DNA from: Sialis fuliginosa
Lineage: Eukaryota; Arthropoda; Insecta; Megaloptera; Sialidae
Direction of reading: 5' to 3'
DNA: 64,000 nucleotides
Assembly: GCA_961205875.1 (NCBI GenBank)
Contig: OY540815.1
Location: forward strand, 18,351,638-18,415,637
In this document: in pieces, positions 1 through 12,935 of the stretch
Layout: every line of letters starts with the position of its first letter
Numbering within the stretch: position 1 is the stretch's first letter
Position numbers and translations under genes: made by a program
Notes under the pieces: model-generated
Told to the model about the DNA's origin: nothing
Seen by the model: only the letters and a program-made list of their open reading frames with translations
Databases searched by the model: none

Positions 1-784
1 ATAAGTGACAAATCGATAGCAAATGATACCTTCCATAAAATTTCGAAAATGCAAAGCTGTAGACTCTCGGGAAATACACTAAAAAAATAAAAACAAAATA
101 AATTGAGTGCCGGTTATGCTTAAATCGTCGATGCAGTGAAAACGGTGCAAAAATGAACAGGATCAATTTTACAGATAAGAAAATTTCCTAGAAGAATGGC
201 ACTCCAGTTTATACCTAAAACTAATAGTTCAGGAATGAGAGTCGTTCAATACTCGAGAAGAATTTTTGAAAATGTCGCAATTTGCCTCAGGTTTCTATAA
301 AATTTAAAATCATTATTCAACAGTTAATAAATATTTCCAAAAAATTCACGGTTTATTATTGGGAAGCCACTCACGAGTTTAAACTTATTTTTACTTTTGT
401 CATCGAATGGCGTTAAAATAATCGAGGCGAATATTAATTCCATTTAAAAATCTAATTTGATTGGTCTAAAAGCAGACAACATAACAAAGTTTTTAATCAG
501 TTTCGATGATAAAATCGCTGGTACCGAGGGCAGAACAAATGAACAAACATCCACACAGACGGACAGTACGTAAATACAACACGGATATGTGATTCTGTGT
601 GTATGTTCACATCGAGGACTCACCCCAAATGCCACAAGAGAATTAAACGTATATGATTGTTTTGTTGGTGAAAAACGACCGGCTTAAAAGACAACGTTTC
701 TTATGAATAAAGGGGTTAAAATAAAGCGTTGTGGAGTAAAATGTAATTGAATAAATGTGTTTTCATCTTAATTTTTATCATACA

Positions 785-1275
785 CAGTGGCACTAGAACC
801 ATTTTTTTCTGAGGGAGTAGTACGAACCTCAAAAATTAAGCAGATACAATTTTACTTGGCGTTCTTAAAATTCAAAATTGATTTCAATTTTCTTTAGATT
901 AATATCGTATTATTTGTTAAAAAATAAAAATAAATAGAAATACAGTGGAACCTCGTTAGTACGTTTTTAAAGGAAAGAAGAGAAAAACGTACTAACGAAA
1001 TATTTTAATATGGGGTCTTGGAAGAATGCCGGGACCAAAAAAATGAAAAAAATGTACTAACGAGGTTTCACTGTACTCACTTTTTATTTTTCTTTGTCTC
1101 TGACTAGACCCATGGTTGCATTTTATAATTTGTTTGTGAGCTTTAACATCAGAATTTGTAAGATTCAAAAAATTACAGAAAAGAGATTTTTATAATGCAT
1201 GTCGCTTCAAACGCGTCCTAAAAAACAGGGTCAAATTTTTGGGGGATGCAAAAAGTAGTTATTGCCCCCCCACTG
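785..1275. mobile_element. hAT-type MITE with perfect 8-bp target duplication, carrying a nested pogo-like MITE
   Basis: The ends are CAGTGG...CCACTG and the flanking 8-bp direct repeats ATCATACA (777-784 and 1276-1283) are identical, the hAT superfamily hallmark. No transposase frame. A TA-flanked MITE at 943-1073 sits inside. A related copy with the same internal arrangement lies at about 3600-3918. Confidence 0.8.
943..1073. mobile_element. pogo/Tigger-like MITE
   Basis: Terminal inverted repeats CAGTGGAACCTCGTTAGTACG-type and its complement (ACTAACGAGGTTTCACTG) with TA on both sides, as for Tc1/mariner-pogo insertions. 131 bp, no coding capacity. Inserted inside the hAT-type element 785-1275. 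Sister copies at 3634-3689 and 15841-15984. Confidence 0.75.
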
Positions 1276-1819
1276 ATCATACAGATTTAAAAAAAAAAAA
1301 TTTACAAAATGAGTTCATAGTTACTTTACGATAAAAATAATTAAAATAATTTTTTATAGAAATTGGAATTTTTATAAATATTTATATCAATTTGTTAAAT
1401 GAGTTTAATTAATTTAGCTTTTATTTTTATGTACATAGACTACATTTTTAGAAACTATGTTCTATTAATTTCGTATACGCATTTATTTTGAAATCATATT
1501 TTTATTACAAAAAATCAAATGTAAATTATTCTTAATATCTGCTATATATATTTTTATGAAAGGAAGGGTCCCAGACTTTTCAATAGCAAATGTTCCATTA
1601 CAATTAGTTCAGTTGTTTTCATGTCAAGTCAGATCAAAATGGATTAAATTGCTCTCTAAAACGAAAAATAATTTAGATTACACAAACAGAATCTTATGAT
1701 TTTTTTTCTATTCCTTATTTAATTTTGAATGATTATTATTTTTAGCCTCCCAATAGCTGACATAATGTACTACGTATTGCAGTCTTAGGTAAACAGATAA
1801 CGTTAGTTCCCCAACACCT

Positions 1820-2060
1820 TATTTAAGCATCGTTTGATTCGATCAAGCCTGTAAATATTTGTTTTACATCTTGACAATAATCCACCCCCTCGCAACACCC
1901 CTGGATGTAAAAAACAACACAACCCCTAACGGGATTAGCTTTGCAACAATGTGTGCATTGATTTTTATTGTGCCACATCGTAGGGGCTCGCCACCCTTAA
2001 CCCCTATTTGTAACCACCGCGAACTGTCAAACCGCACACCACTCACTGATTATATATATA
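1820..2060. promoter_or_regulatory. complex non-repetitive island, candidate intronic enhancer
   Basis: Clearly less AT-rich than its neighbours and without internal repeats. It contains recognisable factor-type motifs: a forkhead-like TAAATATTTGTTTTAC, an Otx/Bicoid-like GGGATTAGC, and Runt-like AACCACCG and AAACCGCA near 2015-2040. Short open frames run through both strands but have no family resemblance. The call rests on composition and motif density only. Confidence 0.3.
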
Positions 2061-2337
2061 GCACATGTGCGATGCTTATATATATTTCTTTGTTTTCTCG
2101 TAGATATAGTAAATAGTCTTCATTATTGTATATCAAACTGTATATGGTGTTGTCAAGATATTATAAATCGAATTAATAAAAAATTCAAGTAATCTTGAAT
2201 AAAAGATCTCGTAATTATTCTTACTGCAAATGTTTTAGAATGTGAGGTAAAAAAGGAATTATTCGTATCGAGTCAGCTGTCAGTTATTAGTTTGAAAAAT
2301 AAGTTTAATTAAAATTGGGACAATAATTCCATGTAGT

Positions 2338-2665
2338 TTAAGATGCCAATAAGTTGGCTATAGTATTCATTTGTTTTTTTTTTTGATTGTTGTTATTGTG
2401 ATTTTTGTTGAACAATTTTTATTTTTCATGGCCTACTTAAATTGTTTGTAATAAAATACTTTATAAATATCACAAGCATTTAGTATTTCGACTTATTTTC
2501 GAAAATAAATATGACAAGCGACCTATCGTTGTAAAGTAGAGTAAAAAATACGTTCAAATATGCTATAGCCAACTTTATGGCCTATAAGAAAAACTAAAGT
2601 TAGAGCTTTTAACTCAGAAACTAAAAGTGATATAAAAATCTTAAATACACCAATCAATTCTACAA
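2338..2665. repeat. foldback repeat related to the core of the palindrome at 53395-54319
   Basis: Local inverted arms AGTTGGCTATAG (about 2352) and CTATAGCCAACT (about 2564). The whole stretch resembles 53700-54105, sharing AATAAAATACTTTATAAATATCAC, split here: AATAAAATAC then TTTATAAATATCAC, and CCAATCAATTCTAC at the right. It is a shorter copy lacking the GGTATACC outer arms. Confidence 0.6.
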
Positions 2666-3209
2666 AAAAGCCATATGTATTTCACGATTATCTTGGACTT
2701 CCTGTATATAATCACTGATTTAATTGTTTACTAAACATCGATTTAGTTAAGTTAGATGACAATTGACCCGATTGTGTTAGTTTCAATTTTTACCACTGAA
2801 GGCGTCGCTACCATCGATATTTATATTAAGACTAGCATTGTTCGCTAAAACTAACTTTAACTACAATAAAACATTGTCACTCGACACGTATTTCAATTTC
2901 ACAAGAAGTCCTCATTAGGAGTCTAATAGTTTCCAGTATTGATGAAGACTTCTAGCAACAGCACAACCCTACAAATCTCAAAATTCGTTAGACATAAAAC
3001 ACCTCCCTTCTAAGAAAACTTTAATTCTGTCCACAATTTGTTACACATCAACATTATAACAACAAGATGCAGAACTAAAAACACGTTCATTCTAACAAGA
3101 GTAGCGGCATTAATTTTATCTGTGCGAGGGTGAAAGATGATGTTACGTAAGTGTGGCTTTCAGATAATGCCCTATTTGCATACATATCTAGCAACCCTTG
3201 GCGGCGGCA

Positions 3210-3310
3210 ACCCTTCTGTCTGTGTGTCTGTGTGTGTGTGTGTAATCAACCCCCACCACTGTGGCCGCGGATTACGGCGCGGTTATCGCGGACCAAGACC
3301 TAACCTGGGT
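3210..3310. repeat. TG-rich microsatellite next to a GC-rich patch
   Basis: A (TG)n-type run at about 3217-3243 is followed by GGCCGCGGATTACGGCGCGG and a GCGGACC motif. A similar CGGCCGCGGTAATTGCGGACC-type patch occurs at 17731-17751, so this may be the edge of an old dispersed repeat. Confidence 0.35.
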
Positions 3311-3599
3311 GTTTGTAGATAATAAAGGTGGCAGCGGATATTAATTCTCAGTTTAGGTCAATTGATTACTGTTATTATACGCGCAATATTGTTCAATGTC
3401 GGGGTTGTTTGGTAAAGGAGAAGGTGATGTTTCAGATTAATGATGATTATTGTGGCTGTTTTGATTATTATTAAGTGAAATTATGATTATTTAAAAAAAA
3501 TATCTACTTGCATTTATCATTATAAAATTGATTGGTTGTACGATTATTCATTTTATGTCACATTATGCAAAAAATATAACTGTAGAAAATGAGTGGTGT

Positions 3600-3918
3600 A
3601 TTCTTAATATGTTGAAAAAAATAAATAGAAATACAGTGGAACCTCGTAAGTACGACTAAGGGAAAGTCTGTACTAACGAGGTTTCACTGTACTCACTTTT
3701 TATTTTTCTTTGTCTCTGATTAGACTCGTGGTTACATTTATAATTTGTTTGTGAGCTTCAACATCAGTTTACAAAAATTAAAAAAATTTAAGAGTAAAAA
3801 TATTACAGAAAACAGATTTTTGTAATTGCACTTTGCTTCAAACCCGGCCTAAAAACAGGGTCAAAATTTTGAGGGGGCAAAAAGTAATCTTTGTCTGCCC
3901 CCAACTCCGACGCCACTG
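3600..3918. mobile_element. hAT-type MITE, second copy, left end lost
   Basis: From 3690 on it matches the right half of 785-1275 (TTTTTCTTTGTCTCTGA, TAATTTGTTTGTGAGCTT, AAACAGGGTCAAA) and ends GACGCCACTG at 3918. The left CAGTGG end is not recognisable. The pogo-like MITE 3634-3689 occupies the same relative place as in the first copy. Confidence 0.6.
3634..3689. mobile_element. short pogo/Tigger-like MITE
   Basis: 56-bp copy of the 943-1073 family: CAGTGGAACCTCGTAAGTAC at the left, TACTAACGAGGTTTCACTG at the right, TA on both sides. Deleted in the middle. Confidence 0.75.
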
Positions 3919-5925
3919 AGTGTACACCAATAGAGTGTTTAGACCAAAGATACAAAAACAGTCAGCGAGCAAAAAAATGTATTTTATTTAGGTATATGTA
4001 TTTAAATTTTGCATTTATGTGTTATTCAATGATTTTACAAAAAAATACATTAATTCTAATTGTATTATAAAATGCTACAGCACAATTTACAATTAGAGAA
4101 ATTAAAAAAAATATATATTTTTTTACTAGTTTGGTAACTTTTGGGAGAAACTTTTTATAATTAAGTGTGGTGTATATATACAATATTTTTATATAGTTTT
4201 TTTTTAATTGAAAAATAAATATTGGGTAGAAGTAAACATAATTATTTATTATTTGCATAAGTGATTGATTGAACAAAATAAATTTAATAAGATTTGTATC
4301 CGTTTATGACTAGAAATTCGCCGTGTTTTTTTTTATTATTACAAAATATCAAGTGTAAATTTAATACGGGCCTGTCTTCATATTTAATATACATAAATTA
4401 TCATATACAGTCATACAGCTTAAGCTAATTCTAGGATCTTAGGCTTTAGAAGAGTGAAAGTCCCATCAAATAGAATTAACTAAAACAATTACATTATACT
4501 AAAATCATTTTTTGTGCCAATAAAATTATAGCGAGAATTTAATGTAAATCAATTCTATAATGTATTGAACATCAAATAAAACATTCGTGATTGAATAAAA
4601 ATGATTACAACTATTAAAAATCAATTTACATTGACTTTCTATAAATTCCTCTAAAATACCATCGAGAAATTTCGTATTGTTTACAAATACCCAAAAAAAG
4701 AAACACATATAATTGTATTCGTGATATAAAAAAAATCTTTCAACTTTCACATACAATTTTCACAAACTCGCCTTATTTACAACCGAATACAAATCATAAT
4801 AAAAAATATTCAAAACAAATACTTATTAGAAATGATACACATCCAACATAACTAACGATCTAAATTAATACAAGTAAGATAGAGCTATATGATAAGCATT
4901 GTATATTTGACATCCGTCTTTGTTTTTTGCGAGTGTTGCATATTTTTTTTGGTGTATTATATTAATTCTACAGGTGGAAAAAAACCTGATTTGAATAATA
5001 AAATATCATTAATTTTAATAGTGCATTAAAACTCACATGACAGCGTTTGATGTTTTGTAAAAGGTGTTGAACATTATCGAAGATTGCTTTCGAATTATCA
5101 TAATAATCTAGAGACATTTAATATTTGTTTTTATCGTTTATTTGTATTTAAGTGTGGCTGTTTCGCTCAGATTATCAGCAATTCATCGTATGATACTTAT
5201 TTTATTGGTTTTTGGACAATGGTCAAGAAAATATTTAAAATTTAATCAATATTGTAGGCCAATCAAATTTAATTTTTAAATATTTTTTTAGAACAAATAA
5301 AATTTACCAAAAACGATAGGGTGAAGAAAATAGTGTTCTGGCTATAAAAATTTATATAATTTATATAATATTATATTCTCTATAAAAAAGGTCTTTACAA
5401 ATATCATGTTAAGGTCAACCGTTCAGTTGTTTAGTAATAAATAATAAATATCAAAAATATATATCTGTTATTAAATCATATTAAAAAAAGTATAAACGTA
5501 TTGAAAAATATAATTTTATAGTAAGTATACATATGTATATAAAAAATATTTATTTCATCGCAAACAAACAAATTTTAAATATTTGTACATATGTTGAATA
5601 AAATGTTAAAAAATTCTTGGCTCATTATTTACCACACCACAACAAAGTTTTCTTAATTTTTTTAATGTGCGGTCATACTTAAGAGATATGATGTCATTGA
5701 GTTTTTTTTTTATTAAACCATTAGTTGCACTTTTCATTGTCGTTATATATCTACATATATATGAAAAAATATCATACAGAAAAAAATTGCATTGGACCAA
5801 GAGAATATATATATATTGAAAACAATATTTTCTTATTATGAAAATAAAATCTAAAATTCTCTTTAAAATTATTAAAACAATATTGTTGGACGAAAACAAG
5901 AAATTCTCACCTTTTAAGGCAGCAT
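3919..5925. other. AT-rich intron, no feature recognised
   Basis: Very AT-rich sequence with poly-A/T tracts and TATATA runs. Short frames such as 5606-5980 (minus) are low-complexity and unsupported. I see no repeat ends or motif clusters here. Confidence 0.5.
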
Positions 5926-6170
5926 ACACGGGTAGAAAAGTTGACTTGGGCCAAGAAATCCTTGTTTTTTTATATAACAAAAAAAATATTTTCTTAATTT
6001 AAGAATATACTCTTAATCCAGAAAATTGTTGTTTCCATTTAAAGAAATATTGTTGAACGAAAACAATAATATACTTGGATTAAGAATATATTCTTTTATT
6101 AAGAAAATATTGTTTTCGTTATATATAAAACAAGATTTTCTTGGCCCAAGTCACTTTTCTACCTGTGTAC
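5926..6170. repeat. foldback MITE with TTGGGCCAAGAA-type arms
   Basis: Left end ACACGGGTAGAAAAGT...ACTTGGGCCAAGAA and right end TTCTTGGCCCAAGT...ACTTTTCTACCTGTGT are inverted complements, with further internal symmetry (AAGAATATA...TATTCTT). About 245 bp, no coding capacity. Confidence 0.7.
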
Positions 6171-7240
6171 AATTGGATTTTAAAATTGTAATTTATTTAG
6201 TTTAATTTTCAATTTGATGTAAAGATAATTATATTCACTAACAAAAAAGCAGCATTTAAAAAATGTTTTAATAAAATGTATGGGTTCTATGATTTACCTC
6301 ATAAGGTATAGTCAAGTTGTGATAAATAATTTAGTAGGAATTTTATTTTGATGAAGTTAATAATGTTAATATTCTAGGTCTTGTAGAACCAATGTTTCTT
6401 ACTTTCTATCCATCCTGTATATCAATTTTGCACTAAATTTGCGTTCTAGGACGCCGATGGTATTAATTCAGTTGTATGTACATTTATGACGTATATTATA
6501 AATTAAAAATAACTGCGGTGTTAGAATTGTCAGTTATAATAGCATCTGCAACTTTCAACATTAGATAAATTATATTAAGCATTAAGCTAGTTGGCCTGTC
6601 TTGCCCCAGGACAAGTAATAATGATAGTAACACATTCAAACAGAGCATATACATTAGTAACTTGCAAATGTGTTTCTACTTCTCGTTTGTATTCAATTTT
6701 AATAAATGAAAGACAGTTTGGAAATTCATTGGAAACTTAAGTAAACTTAAGTAAAATTAAAAATATAAACACCTATATCTTACTATAGTGTAGGGGGGAG
6801 AGGGGGAGGGGTGATTTAGCCGTTATCTTTCTGAAAATTTCAAACTGTTACGACAAAAACATTAAACGAGATTTTTTTATCAAAAAAAATTATTTTTTGC
6901 AATCTTTGACGCACAGTATCTCATTAACGATTAGTCGTATAAAAAGGTTCCTGTGACAAAAATTATAGAGAATTCAGTGTTCTATAAGACTGTCATTTAA
7001 TATTTTAATGTATAATCACGAGTTTATGAAATAATTCGCAAAAACTACTTTTTGTAAAGTTTGAATTTAGTACTGAACTAAAAGATTATTTATATTTTTG
7101 TCGTACTTTTTCGCGAGATATTTACGTTTGAAGTTTTTCTAAAGATGCTGGCTGATGCCCCCCCCCCCCCCCCCTTAGTCGAAAACTTAAAAAAATTGAC
7201 TAACGTATTTTTTTACGAACCCCATTTTTTCGTCCTATTG
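6171..7240. other. AT-rich intron with a 17-C tract
   Basis: Mostly plain AT-rich DNA. 7158-7174 is an uninterrupted run of 17 C. Around 6780-6815 there is a G-rich purine stretch. No gene or clear element boundary was seen. Confidence 0.45.
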
Positions 7241-7245
7241 TCTTA

Positions 7246-7333
7246 AGGCCTCTATACACCATCCAATCTGTAGTACCCCCACTCTTCCTCCCGACAAATC
7301 GGCCCTGCAGATTAGGTGGTGTATAGAGTCCTT
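7246..7333. repeat. short inverted-repeat element
   Basis: GGCCTCTATACACCATCCAA at the left is the near-complement of TTAGGTGGTGTATAGAGTCC at the right (AATCTG/CAGATT continue the arm), about 88 bp. The sequence to the right (to about 7640) is more complex than background and may be regulatory, but no motif decides it. Confidence 0.55.
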
Positions 7334-7963
7334 TAATTCTGATCTGAAGACAATACTGTATTGTACATGAGCATAAAAATCAACAAAAAGTAGAAATAGT
7401 CGCTTTGACTTCTGAATAAGATATCGTACATGTATTTTATAATGCACATTATGTACTGACGCGGACGAAAAGAAATATAGAGAAGACTGTATACGTGTTT
7501 GTTTTACACGGCCAACTCGATTGTAGAATGATCCAAAACGATGTCGTGAAGCAGCCAAAGCGTACTGCGATCTGTAGTTGTAGTAAAGTTGGTAAATCAC
7601 CGCAACGGTAAATCTTCGACAAGATCCACCTTCTGCATGTACGTGGAACCTTTGTCTGTGTGTGTGTCTGTAGAATGTGGATTTAAAAAATGTGCGCGAG
7701 ATTTTTTATTGTTTTGTTTTTGATATGCTGTGAAAAAGATTAATCGTATGGATTTTTGCTCTGTGAATTTTTATTGCGTTCTATTTTTTAATCTAATCTA
7801 TTATAGGTTAGACAGTTTTTTATAAAAAATAATGTAAATAGATTTTAAAATATTCCTCAAATAGAATAAACTGATTTTGTGGTCATAAACGTTTCACACG
7901 AGACTGAATTATTGTAAGATGAGATCGACTGTAATATTTATTGGATGAAACTATCGGTTATAC

Positions 7964-8264
7964 CAATGGTGTAACCAGTTTTTTTAGGAGAGGCAGATTT
8001 AAAAAAATATCCAATTGCTTTCAGATGATCTTTTTTCACTTTCTTTTATTTTTTGCTCATCGCATCTAAAAATGTTAAATATTGCTAACTTTCGAAATTT
8101 TTTAGTTTCCTTTTCAATTTTTATAAAACGACTGGAGGGGGGGCTTACATATCATCCCTATATATTTTTATTATATTTTTCCATAAGATACTCCTAAACT
8201 ACTCCTTCCTCTTGAGAGAGGGAGGCTCCTCTACCCCCCCCCCCCCCCACTGCTTACGCCACTG
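7964..8264. mobile_element. hAT-type MITE with 8-bp target duplication
   Basis: Ends CAATGGTGTAACCAGT and ACTGCTTACGCCACTG are inverted repeats with two mismatches. Flanks GGTTATAC (7956-7963) and GATTATAC (8265-8272) are an 8-bp duplication with one change. A C-run (about 8234-8248) lies near the right end. The frame 8015-8197 inside it is AT-rich noise. Confidence 0.7.
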
Positions 8265-8311
8265 GATTATACAATCTCAAGATTGAGACAATATATAGTA
8301 AATATTATTTT

Positions 8312-8604
8312 ACTAGTGGACCCGCCCTGGCTTTACAGGGAGTTAATATTTCACCCCCTGTCACGTATGGAGAGTTGCAATTAGTTTCATAAGATTCGGC
8401 GAGAAAACTACCCCAAAGGTGAGGGTTTAGGGGGAAAAAGAACCCCCTATCTCGCATAATATGTCCTATAACCTGGCCAAAGAAGATAGGTATCTATGAA
8501 TTAAAAAAAAAACACGTAAATCGGATAAGTGGTTCTCGAGTTATAAGCGCACAAACGGACAGACAGACAGAGAGACGTTGAGCTTGATAATATATACGGA
8601 TAGT
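8312..8604 (+). mobile_element. decayed Lepidopteran dispersed repeat (GGACCCGCCCTGGCTTTACA head)
   Basis: The head TAGTGGACCCGCCCTGGCTT and a tail with TTCTCGAGTTATAAGCGCAC, a CGGACAGACAGACAG run and TAATATATACGGATAGT match, in order, the layout of a short non-autonomous repeat common in moth and butterfly introns. No coding capacity. Class assignment (SINE-like or Helitron-like) is not decided. Confidence 0.55.
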
Positions 8605-11600
8605 ATTAATTTTTAAATCAATAGTAAGTAATAATAATAGTAACAAATAATAAACATTTTTTTAGAAACGTCGATACGAGATTTCTTCAATTTTTACGAG
8701 GCAATAAGATCGATACCAAAGCGTCAGTTGTAAAATTCTAGACCGAGAAGGAGAAGAGACGAGACTTACCTAACTCGTCTCGTCTCGTGTACAATCCTAT
8801 TTTCATATATTTTTTTCTATGTTTTTAAGACAATATTTTTTACGAGTACCTATAATCTAAAAAGTTTTCAATGTTATGGCAATCGATTTCGAGTATGTAT
8901 GGTCTATAAGACATACATACAAACGTGTGTGCATATATTTCATGTCATCGCGGTCACAATTCTGTCCCGTTGATTTATAAGGGCCGGCCTCTTTTACATA
9001 ACGCGCGCTATTACACCTACCGCCCGTTAGATGTCTCTGCCAGCGGGAAGTCGGGCGATACCACCGCAGATCTTATACAACAATAAGATATAGTAAATGA
9101 GTGAACATTATACTAATATTAAAAATATATCCAACAGGCAACGAAAAAAAAATCATTTGAAATTAAAAAGCAATATGATTTGTACTTAGGATGAGATTTT
9201 TTTCTAAGTAAAGAGTGACAAAAATATATAACACTTGGGACCTACCCAAACGTACTCAAATAAAAAAACCTAGTAAGCAGAAAATTCCAAAAATTTAGAT
9301 TTCGACTATGCTCGACCAATACTACAATGCTATCTATATAGGTCGCTTTTTTGGTATATATCTAAGTATCTTTTACCTTGAATTGTTCATGTCAAAATGA
9401 ATACCATTAAAATATTTCTTTCCATTACCAAAATATACAATACAGGTACATACCAAAATCGATTTGATTAGGGCCCATTGTGTATAAAATTTTAAAACAG
9501 TTGAATATTAATTAAAACCGTACACAAAATTATACATTTCCGGTGTATTTTGTATAAAATGTCCCAGATTCATTTAAATTCAACATTATAGAAATTTATC
9601 TGTCCCATATTTCACTAGATACATAAAAAGATATTAACATCGAATCCATACAAATTACCTATTCTATATTTTAATATATTAATATAAACAAAAAATATCA
9701 CCAGAAAATTCTTTTAACAAATTTGTAATCACATCTCTTATTCATATAGATAATCTAGAAATTTATGTGCGAGCGGCGCATCTGAGGAATTTTATCTAAT
9801 TCTTTTTATTGGTTGTACCTGGCCACAATTATGGTAATTTGATTAGTTTAAAACATTGTAATGCTATTGATATCTTTCAAGTCTTGATTTGGCGTTTTCA
9901 GGTAAATAGTCGTTTGGAATGAAATATAACAGAATGTTTAAATATTTCCCATGTCGTTTTGCTCGTCTCTTTTTATTTCTTGTTAATAATTCATTGGGTT
10001 GTAAATTATACAGTAATATGCATTTTTTAAATTCATTTCTAGTATAATTTTATTCAGAAGTCAATTTTTATTTACTTTTTGATTGAATATTTGTGTCCCG
10101 TATCGAAATTGGAAATTAATTATGATTTTTTTTACAAAATTAAATTAATTATTAAATATGTATTTGCTAATTTTTAATCTATACTTCGGAATTTAAACTA
10201 CTCAATAGTAACATAATTTTCAATATTTTTGTAAAATAAAACTATTTGATTGGTTTATTGGTTCCAAATTAGAATTCTTTGTAAGAATAATAAGTAAGTA
10301 ATAAAATTGTCAAAATCAACCATTCTTTTTTCCAAAGCTTACTAGAGTTGAATTTAATATTGCATTCGAATTTTTTCATGGCAATTGTGATCTTAATTCA
10401 ATAATGAATAAACCACGTTATATCTTTGTTATGATTTCTTGCTTTCTTGCCATATATATCGAAGATACGAGAAGCTTTGCGATCATTTTTTAAATGGAAA
10501 AAAGTTCTCCGATTTCAAAAAATCACTTGATTTTTCCGAACACTAATTCTGCAGCGCTTTTAATTTCACTAATTGATATGCCCATTTACAACACATGGAA
10601 AATGGAAATACATTTTTAAATATCAAGAAATTCGCACTTTAAGTATTTATTTTTGCGAGTAGTGATAGTTTTTATAGTAGAACACTGTTTTTCCCGACCC
10701 ATTAACACTGTAGGGCCATAAATCTAGTACACCAGTCAAACACAATAGAGAATTAGTCATGTTTAGGCCAAACAATCTGTCCCATCTTTCTTAGTTACCG
10801 ATTTCACCTACTTACGATTCCGACAGGATGATTTGTAAGGTACTGCCACTGATTGTGACATGTTAGAAAGAAAGAAGTATATTCAATATATAGAACATTG
10901 CGTATATGTCTGTCTTTAGCATACAACCGACATGCTGATTAAAGATACTGATATTTATATGGATTGTATTAAAAAGAGAAAAACAATAGGGTTGCAGGAC
11001 AACCTATATATTTATCCTTGTTTTATGATAGACAGAATAATTAAATAATATTTGGTTTTTGTTAGAAAGAGAGGTATTATGCGTGTTTAAAGTTTGCGTA
11101 TATGACTATCTTTGTTTGGCGATTTAATGTTAATATCTGGGAGGGAAAATCAAGATTGTGTGTTAAAGATACGCGGAGGGAATCCTCATCGACAGTTGTT
11201 TTTTATACCCTTAAATTATATTCTGGGGCTTGCATTAAAGGGTGTGTTTAAAATATTTTGTGTGGTACTTATCAGTGCTATTTTTTTAATCATATTATAC
11301 AATCTTGGATTTATATATACAATTTATACAATAATGGATTCGTTACTCGGTTACAGAATTACTATCCGAAAGATTTTTAACTTTTTGAGCAGTAACAGTA
11401 TAAATGGGGTACCAGGAAGGATCCCCCTCGCAGTAATTTTTTTAGATTTAATACTGATTACAATTTTGTTAAATTTTTGAAAGTACCAATTAAAACAAAA
11501 ATCAATTTAAGTATACTATTTAAAAATATATTATTAATTGTTTGTAATTTTACCCCTCCTCTCCCCCACCCACTCCCATAGATAATGTCCCGCCGATATA

Positions 11601-12454
11601 TATGTTAAAAATAGTACTTTAGGGTTCTTAATAATAAAAAAGAGCATACAGAGCTCCTTAGATAAAAAGATATTTTTTTCTAATATCAAATGTAAAAAAT
11701 GTACTAATTTTGTTATTGTCTTCCTTTACCCTATTTCAACCCACAAATCATAGACAATAAACTTGACTTTAATATATATTAAACGTTAATTTAATTATCC
11801 AATCCACTTTTCTTTTCTTCCTGTTACCGAATCCGATGGAAAATGCATTATTCACATCACGAAAACAAAAAACGTAAGTTGAAATAAAAGTCCACTCAAA
11901 TATTCACCCCCTCGCGCCTGTTTTTTCTTGCTCTTCATTGTGATTTATGCCTTTTGCTACAAAGTAGTGCTTTGGTCGTTTCAACCGGCACCAATAAGAT
12001 ATATTTTATCATATCATTTTCGGATCGCCAAGTGCCAGTTGGCGCTGACATCTTGTGAAACTTACAAATGTGAAAAATATCCGGTCACATGAAAATGACT
12101 TTTTTATTTAGAGATTGGGATCGTAAGTGAATAGAAAATTATATTATTATGTCAAATGAGAATTCGATTGCTTATAAAATGTATGGATTTCTGTAGACTA
12201 GAATAAAAAAATAAAAAAAATAAGAAATTAACTGGTTTCTTGAAAAACGTACCCTGTTTGGAGACAGTACTTTAAAACTATAGATCATACAATCTTTGAA
12301 ATAGTTATAAAGTGTTTGTTATTTTACCTATTAAATTTTATCGTTTAATACAGGGATGGTCAAACTACAGCCCTGCGTCCTGATATGTATTTTTATACGA
12401 CCCAAATAATTACAATAATAACATTGATCTAGTCCAAAGTATATAAAGACAAGG
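8605..12454. other. AT-rich intron with only decayed repeats
   Basis: Around 8750-8800 CGAGACGAG/CTCGTCTCGTCTCG motifs suggest an old element end also seen near 52950. 10430-10500 resembles the repeat family at 49060. 10870-10920 and 11065-11115 are similar to each other (GTTAGAAAGA..., GCGTATATG...TATCTTTG/TGTCTTTA), a weak local duplication. 11840-12070 is more complex and contains ATAAGATA and TTTTATCATATC (GATA-like) and CATTGTG (Sox-like). 12357-12390 resembles an ancient hAT end (CAGGGATGGTCAAACTACAG). The open frame at 11112-11480 is AT-rich, lacks an ATG at its start and resembles nothing. Confidence 0.4.
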
Positions 12455-12935
12455 TAGTCTCATCAGCCCTTGACCAAACAGCGTTGGCGCGGGAATTGAC
12501 GTCACCACGAAGACATATTCAAATGTTATAAATATATAATAGAATATTAATTACAAAAAAATCCTTTTTGTCGTATTTTTGATATTTTAACAACACATAC
12601 ATACAATCAAAGAAATACAAATTCGACATTGCAAAATCATAAAAAGATGTCAGAATCACAGAACGTATTGCCAACTTAGGAATAGTAAAAATTACGTTTC
12701 CCGAATAGACCAAATAGTCTGTGACAGCTTTTTTATGATTTTGCAATGTCGAATTTGTACTTCTTTGATTGTATTTGTTGTTAAAATATCAAAAAATACG
12801 AAGACAAGAATAAATAAATGATTTTTTTGTAATTGATATTCTATTATACATTTATAACATTTGAATACTCGTACGTCTTCGTGGTGACATCAATTCCTGC
12901 GCCAATGCTGATTGGTCAAGGAGCTGATGAAACTA
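12455..12935. repeat. foldback MITE (CATCAGC...GCTGATG family), complete copy
   Basis: Long inverted arms: left CTTGACCAAACAGCGTTGGC ... ACGTCACCACGAAGACATAT, right with the complements, and a core palindrome (GCAAAATCATAAAAAGATGT against GCTTTTTTATGATTTTGCAA). About 480 bp. Other copies: 17141-17462 (right end cut), and the split halves 28775-28960 and 30571-30800. Confidence 0.75.

Noticed and set aside
3255..3305. GGCCGCGG...GCGGACC patch as a unique regulatory island
   Set aside because: A similar patch at 17731-17770 suggests an old dispersed repeat edge rather than a unique element.
11112..11480. 122-codon hydrophobic frame on the plus strand
   Set aside because: Starts at a TTG, is AT-rich and rich in I, L and F, has no ATG-led context, splice partner or family resemblance. 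A chance frame in AT-rich DNA.
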